Shown here: one piece after another, positions 1 through 11,058 of the stretch | Layout: each line of letters starts with the position of its first letter | How positions within the stretch are numbered: position 1 is the stretch's first letter | Assembly: GCA_004026145.2 (NCBI GenBank) | Contig: CP034992.1 | Location: 7,470,135 to 7,534,134, forward strand | DNA from: Takifugu bimaculatus | Taxonomy: Eukaryota > Chordata > Actinopteri > Tetraodontiformes > Tetraodontidae | Length of the DNA: 64,000 nucleotides | Direction: 5' to 3' | Position numbers and translations under genes: made by a program | Notes under the pieces: generated by a model | Seen by the model: only the letters and a program-made list of their open reading frames with translations | Databases searched by the model: none | What the model was told of the DNA's origin: nothing

Positions 1-1244
1 TTCTGTTTAACGAACCTGTCGGACTAGTTCCTGTTTACCTTCATGCTGCTGGTCCATCGCACACCAGTGAAACAGCAGCGATGGTTAATGAGGCAAATTG
101 AACTGCGACATTCACGACCCGAAGGATCATCTGACGGTTAAAACATGCATCACCTTCATTTCTGGGCCTGAAAACTTGGTTTACTGAAAAATGTGGTTAT
201 ATTTCATAATGTAAAGTAATGTTGTGTCCGAAGAAAGTGCATTTTTGTTTATTAAAAGAGCATGAAGATAGCAATTATGAATTACAGGAGCAGGTTAGTG
301 AAGATATTAGTTAAAGATAATAACAATAGCCAAACAAATATAAACCTGGGAATCAGTGGAAAAAAAATAAATCAAACAGATCACTTATAAATATTATAAT
401 AAAGAAAGCGGATATGACTGAAATCCTTGACATATTAAAACATCTGTCACTACTTGGAGATGCTTTTAACTCCATAGAAATTTGACACCAATTTTCAAAA
501 CATTACGATCACTTTGAGCTCTCCCTTAAGTAATGAACGTAAAACTGTTGACGTCCTCCAAGTATTGACGGGGTTGGAGACTTTAATGGAAATTGCATTT
601 TATAATTTCCCCCACATTTCCGAGTGATAGGAGCTCTTACCAAGGCAATAAAAAGTGTTTGTTCTGCTTATTGCTTCAAGTGGATGAAATTATTCGAAGA
701 CCGTTAGCTATTAGCCCGAGGGCGTGATCCTGCTGTAGAAACTCCTGAAGGTTTCATGGTTTGAGATATTAACTCCTCTTTCCTTTTTTTTTTTTTTGCT
801 TCCCCCATTTAGAAATGTTTTTGCTATCTAATTCTTTTCACTATCAGACAACTTCCCTTCTCAATAAACATCATTCCTTGCCTTGATTTGAGGTTCCACG
901 GGGCGGGAGGTTCCATCCCAACAGAGTTTTGCATTACCAACGGTGTCGAAGAGACTCAGGGAGGAAAGACAAAAACAGCACAGAGATACAGACTGAAGGG
1001 AAATCGTCATGTTTGTGATGTTAACCCCGTGAGCTTGAAGTCAGGGTCGCCGGAGCTGGTGGCTGATGGCAGACTGCCACAGCAGGCCCGTGGTGCAGGC
1101 CCATCTGTGCCGGGTATTAAAGCAGGCTCACACTCCAGTGCCAGAGACACCATGCTGCATAATAGCTACACAGACACAGACACAGTCCTGAGGGGGCAAC
1201 AAGTCACCCACTGGGATGACAATAGCAGCTTGGTTAACACACAG

Positions 1245-1247
<3 letters not shown>

Positions 1248-1320
<73 letters not shown>

Positions 1321-1349
1321 ACTCACACTCACACACACACACACACACT
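1248..1349. repeat. (CA)n microsatellite
   Basis: About 100 bp of CA dinucleotide, interrupted near its right end by CATA and CTCA units. It generates spurious open frames on both strands (Thr-His one way, Cys-Val the other). Confidence 0.95.
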
Positions 1350-1660
1350 CGCTCAGAATCCCACACAGAAGACAAGAAATGCACACACTGGATGGAACCC
1401 TTAACACGCATATTTTAGTTCTGCGTTGGAAAAATCCCATTAATGGCACTCTCCTACGTATGAGTGGGCACATAACACCACTCCACCCTATTCTTAAAAA
1501 CAGTGGGATACGCATTTGGCCGCGACTGATGTGTTTTGGTGTTTTTTTTTTCTTTTTTTCTCACCCTCCATCGCTGCGTCTGTTTGAAGATCTGGTTAGA
1601 ACATTGTTCAGAGTTTACATCCTCTTGTGTTGACTGCTGTGTGAGTATGTTTTATCCAGG

Positions 1661-1710
1661 TGTGTGTGTGTGCGTGCGTCTGTGTGTGTGCGTGTGTGTG
1701 TGTGTGCGTG
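1661..1710. repeat. (GT)n microsatellite, imperfect
   Basis: A GT dinucleotide run with several GC interruptions (tgcgtgcg type). It lies 0.3 kb from the larger CA array, in the opposite sense. Confidence 0.9.
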
Positions 1711-2806
1711 CATCCAGGGGTCAAAGCCGGAGCACAGCGGCAGCATAGCTTAACTCAGCTACCACGAGTAGTCTGTGTATTCGCAGTGTGAGCCCAACAC
1801 CCCAGCAGCTTGGAGACAGACATTAAGATGAAATAAAGTGGAAAAACCAGCACATTTTCAAAATAGCTGCAGGAAGTCATGTTGTGTAAGTCGACTGAGT
1901 GAATCAGATTTTATCAGAAATGCTTTACATGACTTTGCCTGAACTCTGTGGTCCTATATGCCAGTGTTACACATATAAGCAGGTAAAGTTAGAGATGCCT
2001 GAATTTAGGTGGTTACTATATTTATTGCTGTGTCCTGACATCTGATTGGCCGGGAGGCACGAGCCGACTCTGCCATTAAAGCACTCGAGAAGAGTTCTAT
2101 AAGCACGATGCGGTCTAGTGTTACACTGTCTTCAATATTTATAGCAACGTATTGATATGTTGCAGATTTTTAAAGAAACGTTATTCCCCACCACGTGTAA
2201 AATACATGTGTGTGTTGCGTTCAAGCTTGCTTATAAAGTGCAGGTCAAAGTTTAAAAGAAAGGTCACATTTTTATAAAAATAAATTACAGTTTCATTGGT
2301 GTACTTTGCAACAAATATCAACATGGTTATAACATATAGGGACAGTATTAGAATACACTTTACTATATTTGACAGATATTTGTGATATTCTTGCTTAGAC
2401 TTTCTTAAAGGAACTTCCTCTAGCATTAGCAACAGCATGGTATGTACAGGGCATTACCCACAAGTTGTTCTTTTTTTTGGCTGCAAATCTTCTCAAACTA
2501 AAAATCTTCTCTAATCTAACGGAGCCATTCTCTTCTTTTGCTGTCATTTAGTCAGCAATACGGTATCACTAATGTACCGGTAGGTAAATTGGGGAGATGG
2601 TGGGTACAAATGAGAACAAAGGATTTTTTTCTAAACATTTGGCCTGTAGTGAACAAAGATGAAGTCCTAATAAACAAGTGTTTGTGTTTAACAAGACCGA
2701 GAGAGACTCACTTTGGCTTCTAAATGTTCCTTTTATTTGCGTGTTCCTCTTCCTGCCGGTGGAGGTCGCAGCCGCAGCAGCCGCAGCCGCGCTCGGACTG
2801 GAACAC

Positions 2807-2893
2807 ATGGACGCGTCCGAGCGCAGCCACATGACAAAGCTACGGCGCGTCTGGGAAGCAGGAGAGGAGCACGGAGCGTTTCTGTCGGAGTGA
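2807..2893 (+). other. Candidate upstream ORF (28 codons) in tox2 leader
   Basis: An ATG at 2807 opens a 28-codon frame beginning MDASERSHMTK and ending at a TGA (2891-2893), wholly upstream of the tox2 start. It matters only if transcription begins upstream of 2807, which the sequence does not show. The peptide resembles nothing I know. If present in the mRNA it would reduce main-frame initiation. Confidence 0.3.
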
Positions 2894-3171
2894 AACCGTC
2901 GACAGGAACGACTGTGTGTCGATACGACCTCCCCGCCCCTGACCTCGCCGAGGAAGAAGTTCAAGCGTCGCTTTACTTTTGGTTTTTCTGCGGGCATCGA
3001 GTCGGGAAGAAGCTTCCCGACGCCTCTGCACCTTCTCTGAAAGACAACTTTAGGGATGTGATAGCAGAGCATCACAGAAACCCGGTACTGAAGTAGCCCC
3101 TGACGGGTGTGAGGAGCGAAAACGAGCGCATCGTCTTCTTCTCCTTGCTCTTGTTTTACTTTTCGCTCCCT

Positions 3172-3231
3172 TAGAGAGAGAGAGGGAGAGAGAGAGACAG
3201 AGTGTGTGTGTGAGAGAGAGGGAGAGAGAGT
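3172..3231. repeat. GA-rich purine tract in the tox2 leader
   Basis: A run of GA and GGGA units with a short GT segment in the middle, ending about 45 bp before the tox2 start codon. It is probably in the 5' untranslated region. GA tracts near promoters can bind GAGA-type factors or deter nucleosomes; that role is inference here. Confidence 0.85.
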
Positions 3232-3275
3232 CGCTGGAGCTACGCTTTCATGCCGTCAGTCTTGCGGACTCTGAG

Positions 3276-3368
3276 ATGGACGTCAGATTTTATCCAGCTC
3301 CTCCTGCAAGCGTGGGTTCATGTACGTTACCGACTGACTCCGGTTTGGACTATTACCACCCAAACAAG
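3276..3368 (+). CDS. tox2: TOX2 coding exon 1 (N-terminus)
   Basis: This exon encodes 31 residues starting MDVRFYPAPPAS and ending LDYYHPNK. The MDVR-F/L-YP start is the hallmark of TOX-family proteins, and the LDYYH-K ending matches the end of the first coding exon of mammalian TOX2. The start ATG has G at -3 and G at +4, a good vertebrate context, and no in-frame ATG lies upstream before a stop. The donor is AAG|GTAAGAA, phase 0. TOX2 is a nuclear HMG-box DNA-binding factor linked in mammals to NK-cell and T-follicular-helper differentiation. This exon is part of the N-terminal region and carries no DNA-binding residues. An overlapping out-of-frame ATG sits 26 bp upstream in a weak context. 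Confidence 0.92.
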
Positions 3369-6300
3369 GTAAGAATTTTCTCTACTTTATTAGCGCGTCA
3401 CATGTGCAGATTCTGAAGATGCATGGGCTGCACATGAGCCCGCACACACACAGGATGATCCGCTGGGGAGACCAGCGGTGACAAGTGCTCGACTTTCGCT
3501 TCCATCGGGAGAAATTAAGTTGATCTGTCGATTGAACTTTGTTGCGTCGCTGCTGGTGCACCTGCTCCAGGGTTTGGTGGGATTTGACAGCGTGATGCTC
3601 GGAGAGTAAAACTAAACCGGTCCAGAGCGCAGCACTTTCTCCTGGAATTACTCACCAGTTCCCCATCTTTGTGCGCAAATTTGTGCGTTTCGAGACGGAG
3701 AAATCCACACGGAGAGCAGAACTGCCCCGAGTTTTGATCCATCCTGGCCGCTCTGAACGCGGAAATACGCCACTATCCCACATGTGTACGCGCAAACATC
3801 AGGATTGCATCTACCGGTATATGCTGGAGCTCTTTGTGATGCTCCATTTCACAAAACTCGCAAATGAACCACAAAACTGCCAATTCAAACCTCCGTCAGC
3901 GTTCTCCTATATGCAACGGCGTTCCCGTAAATCGTTGAAGAATCCCAAAGAAACGATTTAGAAACATTTAGTTTAATATTTAATAAGGAAAACTTTGCAT
4001 TCAGCTTTGGCAAAAAAAAGATTACGCGGCGCACTTGCCGGAGCCCCTTTGTGTGTGCGTAAATTGTTGTGCGTACTGTTGTAGAACCAACCCCGAAAAC
4101 CATCAGTGTTAAGGAAACAACCACAAAGTCAATAATCTTGGTGTCAAATATTGTTACATCAGGTTGTGCAATCCTGACCTTTTCAGTGGGTCACATTTGT
4201 TCGCCGTGTTTCTTTTAGTGATTTGGAAAGAAAAAAACCGTCACATTTTTAAAATGATAACCGTCAAGATAGAAAAAGCCCTATTGATTATTAGCATTAG
4301 TATCATTATTGCCATGATTATTATTGTCATCATGCAACCGAGGTAAAACTAAACAGACTGTTTGGATTTAAATTAAGCATATGCAGCCATTCAGATGCGT
4401 TTGCTTGCCTTTGCACCTGGAGTGAGGCCAGCAGATCATTTTCTGATGACAAAGTGAAACAGTACAGCACAGGACAATATTTGAGTTGTTAATCCCTCCT
4501 GCTCACACTCACACTCACCTGTATGTATACATGACGCTCCCACGGTCTCCTGCAGAGGGTGGATTCACACATTCTCTCTCGCTTCTTCAGTTCTTGCTGT
4601 AACACCCTTCAAAGAAACCCCGATTTAAATGCATTTCCCTGTAAAGTGCAATCATGTACATCAGTCCACATCTAAAAGGGGATGTTGATGATCTCTGGTG
4701 ATCGTAATTGCCATCACAGAAGTAACAACTCTGAGTCAGATGCAAACCAAAGCCTCAGTGTTGCTGCACCCATCTGTTGAATAAGGACCGAGCCTCTGCT
4801 GACATTTTTAATGGCACTTTCTCTTCATGGCAGCATTTTTTTTTAAAAATTCACTCTGTGCCAACCACAAATAGGAGCTTTTAAATCATTTCCCCCCCTT
4901 TTTAAAGGTATGTTGTGGGGCTATTTAATCACAATGTAAAGGTTTTAGGCAGGAAATTTACACAAATTCAGGATCCCTTCCTGGTCCAGTGGTGGAAACT
5001 TAAGCTTTGCTGGAATAATGGGGTGTGTGGATCACATGACCTGTATTTGCTCTGTTTTCATAATGAAAGGGTTAATAATTGAGCAATTGTAAAGGCAGTG
5101 AAAGCTGAAACTGGCTTGTGCTGATTGGCCACATTCAGCGGCTTGAGCGATTGGTGATTGATTGATTGATGGGTTGATCGAGGAGCGGATGACACTGACA
5201 GGATGAGTCACTACCTTGGATCTGTGTCTACACTTGACCTTTGAAAGCAGACAATGGTCCACATCTCAAATGTTATGAGCAAAAATGCAACCCCCCCCAT
5301 AATCGGCACCGTTAAGGTCGACACAAAAAACCCAGCGGTGTGTAAATTCCTCCACCGGGAAAGGGGAAAAAAAGTCAATTTGTATTCGGCTGTAACCCCC
5401 ACAGCTCCGTTGCTCTTCTCAACTCCGTCCAGCCTGCATTGTCCTGCGCTTGCACAATCACCGTGAGTCATCTTTACTTTTCACCCAAGATTTCTCCTAA
5501 TCTTTTTGAAGCCTCCCTGTATCTTTCCTGGCTGAGTGGGAGGCTTGTTTGTTCAGCGCACACTCAGCTGTGTACACCAGCGCTGAAGGCCACTTCTTTG
5601 CAAATGCCTGTTTTAGCAGGAGACTATTTGTCAAATGCATTATGACTTGTGCGTGCCCCAGGGCAAAATCACTCTGCTGAAATGAAGTTGGATAGATTAC
5701 TGTAGCTGTTCCACTTTCTCCACATCCCTCTTCCCTCTAACAGCACGGTGCCCGAGAGAGAGGCTCTTGTGTAATTATACCGTAGTTATAGTGCAGGTTT
5801 ATAATCCAGTGGTTAGCAGATGTTATTCTTTACATGGCTGCGGTCCAGTTCCAAGCAACTGTACGTTATTTATATACGTAGAAGCCTTTTTAATGCACTC
5901 GCTGCAGAGCAAACGCTCCATGCAGTGCTATTACAGGAGCTGTAACCAGAGCAAACCACTGCTGTTTTTGTATGTAGGAGGCTTGTTTAACACTATAACC
6001 CTTACTTCTCTAGTATATTAATTCAGGTGTTATCACATACTCTGCTGTGCAAAAGCTGTGTTAAAGCCTGTATCCTCAGACATGTGCAACAACAAGCTGC
6101 CGTCCACCCAAGAGCAACGAGGCCGGCTTTTGCAGAGTGGTCTATTCCTCTTCCACCACCATCCGAATCGCCACATTAGTCACGGTGTGCTTCAAAGTAC
6201 ACGCCAAAAAAAAGGGAAAAAATCACCGTCCATGCTGAATTCTCAGTGTGTTTGATTTCTCTTTGCTCCTTTCAAGCATGGCTGCAGTGGATGCAGGGGA

Positions 6301-7320
6301 AGAAGGAGTTATTCCAGCAGCATCTTATTCTGCACAGAGAAAAGTTAATTACATGGAGGCATTCTCGGGCGGACAGCGCAGACTCGGGCTTTTTCATTGT
6401 GCCCATTCATAACATTCCGCTGACTGGCCAGTCCAAGTTGCAGTATCCCAACTTTTCTCAACGGGGAAATGTTAACCCATGCCTGGCTACGACCACGTTC
6501 CAGTGAGGTTGGGGGGAACATAGTCTTTAGAGAGGAATGCTAATGTTTCCTCAGGAAGCTAGCAAGAGTGAACTAAATAAACATTTGGATGAGTCTTATT
6601 CGGACCATCTCTAACTAGTGATTTTTTTTTCTTTTTTTCCCGCACCCTTCCCTGTCTCTTTGTCTCTCAGTTACCTTCCCAGCAGCAATGTCAAAAGGTT
6701 ACCGAGGGAAGCAGGATCAGCCGGGACTGATTGTGTCTTTGTTTATGATAAGTGGCTACAGCGTTACTTGAGGATTAGATTCTGTAGTGAGAAGAATACA
6801 GGAGGACCCTTTTTTCTAATCAGATCATCCCTGGCAAGTTCTGGGTAGAAACAAGGCCGACTTATTTAAATTCATGTTAAACAGACGCACATAGGACAAC
6901 TAGAGACCCACTAATTTTATATGTATGCTCATCCTGCTATCGTAATGAAAGATGCTTTGGAAAGATTGATTTGATTGGTTTCTGTAAGGTAATATCCATT
7001 TAAAATGATCTTGTAACTGTTATAGGAATGATAAGAATGTGCACAGTTAATAGCTACTGACAGGCAAGTGAACATGATGTTAGTGTTTTTAGAGGTTATT
7101 CTTATTTTTGTATCCTCTCGAATGTGACTAGATGCAGCCAGCTAAGGCTAACATATGCTAGAGTTATGTCTGATGATAAATACATTATTTAAACAGTATT
7201 CTTGCCCCTTCCAGAAGCTTCCACTCTTCCCTGCACCTGTACCAGGACAGACCACCCCCCACCTATTCTTCTTTGTTGTGTTGCCCTAATCTTGCTTGAA
7301 CTGTCGCTCCCAGAGCTCAA

Positions 7321-7337
7321 CACTGCCCCCTGCTGTT
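7321..7337 (-). promoter_or_regulatory. CTCF-like motif
   Basis: Read on the minus strand this is ACAGCAGGGGGCAGTG, a close fit to the CTCF core (CCASYAGRGGGCRS). It is a motif match only; occupancy is unknown. Confidence 0.4.
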
Positions 7338-8868
7338 ATTGACGGTATTGCAACATTTAGGATGCATCTGGAAGCTTTGTGGAACAAGAAACCTTTACCA
7401 AAAGAAGACAGGAGTTTTCTTTGAAGTAAAATATGCAAATTATTCCCTGCAAAGTTGCAAATATTGGAATAGACATGACCCTGCTGTCCATATGCAAACG
7501 TACCAATTCTCTTTGGTACACTAATGTCCAAAGCAGCAATTTAGCACCTTTAACTTAATTTTTAATATGTGAGGTGAGAAAGCCTGATTCAGACTGTCCC
7601 TGTGCTGATTTCTGTAGGCTACTTCATAATCTACACCAGACATGAGTCACAGCTACTAGAGAAGTTAAGAGGGTCATAAGTCATGAATAGATGGAAATAG
7701 ATAGTATAGCTTACACCGCCTGGTTAGCTACTTAATCACCTTCTACAGTAGACCCATAGAAACGGGCTATTTATAGCCACCATTGATTGTGTTCGTTTCC
7801 AGGAATTTAGTCTTGACATAGCTTTATGTCAAGTGTCCTTTTGTCACAAGCTGCTGCTGTCCAAATCGCTCGCATGCTGCCATCACGCATCAGCCAGAAT
7901 TTGGGTTTTCTTAAGGAAATCAGGACAGCAGGTTCTCAGGCCTGCTGATAAAACCGTAACAGGCGTCTCAAGATGTCAGGAAAATTCCAGTTTTGACACT
8001 GATGGAGAAGTGCGGCGACTCTGGCCCTGGCCTGACTCGTGGCCCTCATTAAACCGCATTAACCCTAATTATCGTCACCGGCCCTAAACTCAAAGGCTGC
8101 AGTCCTGCTGCCCTCACCCATGCTCCACCTCCCCCCCGGACCTGTGTGAAGGAGTTCAGTGTGTCAAGAGGCTTCAAACTGTCCTCACCCCGCGAGGTCG
8201 CTGGTTCCTCAGAAGCCCAGTCTGTCCATGTGTCCGTCTGTCTGTCTGGGTGGTCTTGCTGCCAGGGTTTGGGTGGCGTGTGAAGAAGAAAAAGAACCGA
8301 AATGGAGGGAGATTTCTTTCTTACCCGGGATGATTTTTCACTCTGCCACTGAGCCTCTAATGTCAGTCCGATGACACGGCAGCCAGAGTCAGCCTTGCCA
8401 CCAGATGTGTTCAGGTCCAGGCGTTTATTGTTTCAGTGCATTTGGTGCGGCTTCAACTCGAACTGCGTAAAACACTGATTGATGGATTTCACAAATGAAG
8501 GCGTGGGTGGAAGAAAAACAAAGAAAGATTTCTATTAACCCCTTCTCTGATTTATCCTCTGCTCCATCTGCTCGGCATTAGTTTATTAATGAGTTACAGC
8601 AGCACTGAGAGGTTGTGTTTAGCTTTTGCAATGAGCCTTTACACGAAACACAGCAGCATTGCAAAAAAAAACCAAAAAAACCAACCAAAAAACAAACCAA
8701 TATTAACCGTGCAAGCTTGTCTGGGCTGAACGTCCCTCTAGAAGAGTGTTTCTGTTTTAAAAATAAAACCGGAGTGTTTCGGTTCTCCTAAGAGATTCTG
8801 GTCTGATTTTTAAGCAAGATTGCAGCGATTTCTTTCTGTGCGGACCTCAGCTACGCGTCTGCAAGGCA

Positions 8869-8872
<4 letters not shown>

Positions 8873-8913
<41 letters not shown>
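8873..8913. repeat. (TA)n microsatellite
   Basis: About 40 bp of perfect TA dinucleotide in intron 1, able to form a cruciform and likely to be length-polymorphic. Confidence 0.95.
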
Positions 8914-8916
<3 letters not shown>

Positions 8917-9210
8917 CTATTTAATCATTCAGCTTCAGATCTTCGGCACGACAAATCGAGCGCATTTTTCTGTCATAATTCCGCTCGACAAGAAAGCTGA
9001 TCTTCATTAGGATAATTGCCTTATTTCATGGCAAAACAAACAGCCCACGCAGTGATTGTTCTCGACGCCCGAGATCATGAGCGCAATTATTGGCCTTGGC
9101 AGATTTGTTTAAAGCAGCCGTTGCTCCATAAATTAACCTAATCATCGTACAAGAACACCATATCGAAATTTGACGTACTCACAGACGGAGCTGATCATCT
9201 CTGACTTTCA

Positions 9211-9224
9211 CCCCCCCCCCCCCC
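9211..9224. repeat. Poly-C tract
   Basis: About 14 consecutive C in intron 1, continuing into a short C/T-rich run. Confidence 0.85.
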
Positions 9225-10043
9225 TCCCCGCTCCACGAAGGTCCCCCCGGTTCATCTGGCAATTTGTTTTTCATTTCATCTGTGGCTGAGCGCTATATTA
9301 CAACCTGTGTTTTGGTATGATCGTGATCTGTGGACCGCCGTGAGACTCTTGTTTAGCCTCGGAGCAGGAAATGAAACACCAAGGAGATAGGGTGGCGGTG
9401 TGGGAGAGTTTTTTTAGCCAACCTGACAGGTCACGGAGAAGTTTGAGATTCACCCGGTGTGGCCCAAGAGCAGCGGCGAACTTTCCCAGTTCCGAGTCAC
9501 ACGGTTTCTTTTCTGCATGTTCTGCATTCAGATATTATTAAACATCATCTTTCTGACTGTGTCCCAGGCCGTGGGTGGAGGAAATGAGCTGTCCAAATCT
9601 ACTGTCATTGGTGTTTATAGGGTGATTGATGATATGAGAGCGTGCAAAACAAAACCAGACTTCTGAGACTCTTTTTCGCAAAGTACCTTCTCCACTGTTT
9701 CGGCAGGAATGAGAATAAACATGGAAATGCAACTTCAGGTGGCGAATTAAGCTCAGGGTTAACAGTTACCGTAGGAACTACCGGTGAGATGTACCTTGGT
9801 TAGCCAGACTCCACATGGAACACCAACACTCGACTTCTCCGGACTTACAGGCCGTGCTTGATGGATACGCTACAGGAAGGCACCACTACAGTACAATTGG
9901 CAAATTTATCTTCTGGAAACAATGGCGCACAAATTGGATTGTCAAGCTATGTAGGTGCCAACTGGCCATCCATATCCAGCCAGAAGACTGTTAACTAAAC
10001 TGCTGGTTTAGTTTGTTCGTATAACTTGTTAAATTGTCTCTTT

Positions 10044-10060
10044 GTCTCCCTCTGGTGGCT
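10044..10060 (-). promoter_or_regulatory. CTCF-like motif
   Basis: The minus strand reads AGCCACCAGAGGGAGAC, matching the CTCF core except for A in place of the usual C after GGG. It has the same orientation as the site at 7321. Confidence 0.35.
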
Positions 10061-10439
10061 GAGTGTAGCAGTGAAATAAGGCCCTCCTCCAACTTAAGGC
10101 TCCACTTTATGCTGCTGTCACACCAGAACCTGGCAGAACAGTCCTACAGATACAGCAGACAGGAACAAGATGTAAAGTTTAGATGTATTCGATTTGAAAG
10201 TTTTAGATCCACAAAAAGCATGGAATTTGTTCAGGTTATTAGTGAGCGTGATGAATGTATGAAACAGCAATAAACACAATGTCCACGCGGCAGAGAATGC
10301 AGCTGTGGGCTGTATTAGGAGAGGTTAGCGATTCCTGAGGCATGTCCTCTGCAAACTGAGCTGGAGTCGGCCTGTTTGGGCCCACACTGCCTGGGTTACC
10401 GTGCAAACACTTTCTCACAGGTGCAAATGCGCCTTCTCC

Positions 10440-10447
10440 TGACGTCA
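10440..10447. promoter_or_regulatory. Perfect cAMP-response element palindrome
   Basis: The full 8-bp CRE, TGACGTCA, followed by CCGAGAG. CREB/ATF factors bind this palindrome. An 8-bp match in 64 kb is not by itself significant, but CpG-containing full CREs are depleted in vertebrate DNA. Confidence 0.4.
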
Positions 10448-10972
10448 CCGAGAGTCAAGCGTACGGACGGCATAAACACACGTGTGTGAACGCTCAGACC
10501 ACAGAGTTGCTGTTGTCTTCTTGCGGCCACTGCTGCAGGGATTACTGTGTGAGCATCCGACCAAATGTGTTTGTGTCGGCTTTTAAAGACGCACAATCAG
10601 CGTGGCGGGGACATTCCCTTCGCCAAGACGCAGCGAATGTGAGTTTATAAAATGAAATGAGGATTAAATCTTACCAACGGTTCAGGTTTGGTTACTCTGG
10701 ACGAGTCGGGTCTCTGAGGATTCGTCCTCTCCCGAGCGTTGGGTCTCCTCTGCCAAATGTGTGTTTGTGTGTGCGTGTGTGTTTTCCGACTCCTATGAGG
10801 TTGCCGGTGTGTGTTGGTCGCTGCTATTTGACTGACATCGTGGCGTCTGTAATGAAACCTTCACAACTTAAAGCTTTAGTTTGGGGATCAGGTAAGAATT
10901 AAGGTTAGGGGCCGTATAAAGGAGAAGCAGGAAGTCAGCATCAAGATCCTTGAAGTATATGGTAGGCACGCA

Positions 10973-10975
<3 letters not shown>

Positions 10976-11058
<83 letters not shown>
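10976..11058. repeat. (GT)n-(GA)n compound microsatellite
   Basis: About 65 bp of perfect GT followed directly by 18 bp of GA in intron 1. Confidence 0.95.

Larger units (their letters stand above)
1..2739. other. Upstream non-coding DNA, no gene recognised
   Basis: AT-rich sequence 5' of tox2. Apart from a (CA)n array near 1.25-1.35 kb and a (GT)n array near 1.66-1.71 kb, I see no exon with splice signals, no RNA gene and no recognisable transposon. The open frames here are short, or encode His-Thr or Cys-Val dipeptide runs from the CA/GT array. It may contain distal promoter elements of tox2 or the flank of a neighbouring gene, but nothing in the sequence decides this. Confidence 0.6.
2740..3275 (+). 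promoter_or_regulatory. tox2: tox2 GC-rich 5' leader and probable core promoter region
   Basis: Composition shifts abruptly from AT-rich upstream DNA to GC- and CpG-rich sequence from about 2755, beginning with a GCAGCC-repeat stretch, and stays CpG-rich to about 3110. A purine-rich GA tract follows, and then the tox2 start codon. This is the layout expected of a TATA-less CpG-island promoter plus 5' untranslated region. I see no convincing TATA box and cannot place the transcription start. The leader contains at least three upstream ATGs (2807, 3056 and 3250), which could modulate translation if they are transcribed. Confidence 0.6.

Noticed and set aside
2569..3075. 168-codon minus-strand frame at the tox2 promoter
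   Set aside because: Arises from CpG-rich leader sequence, includes an Ala run from GCAGCC repeats, and has no recognisable domain.
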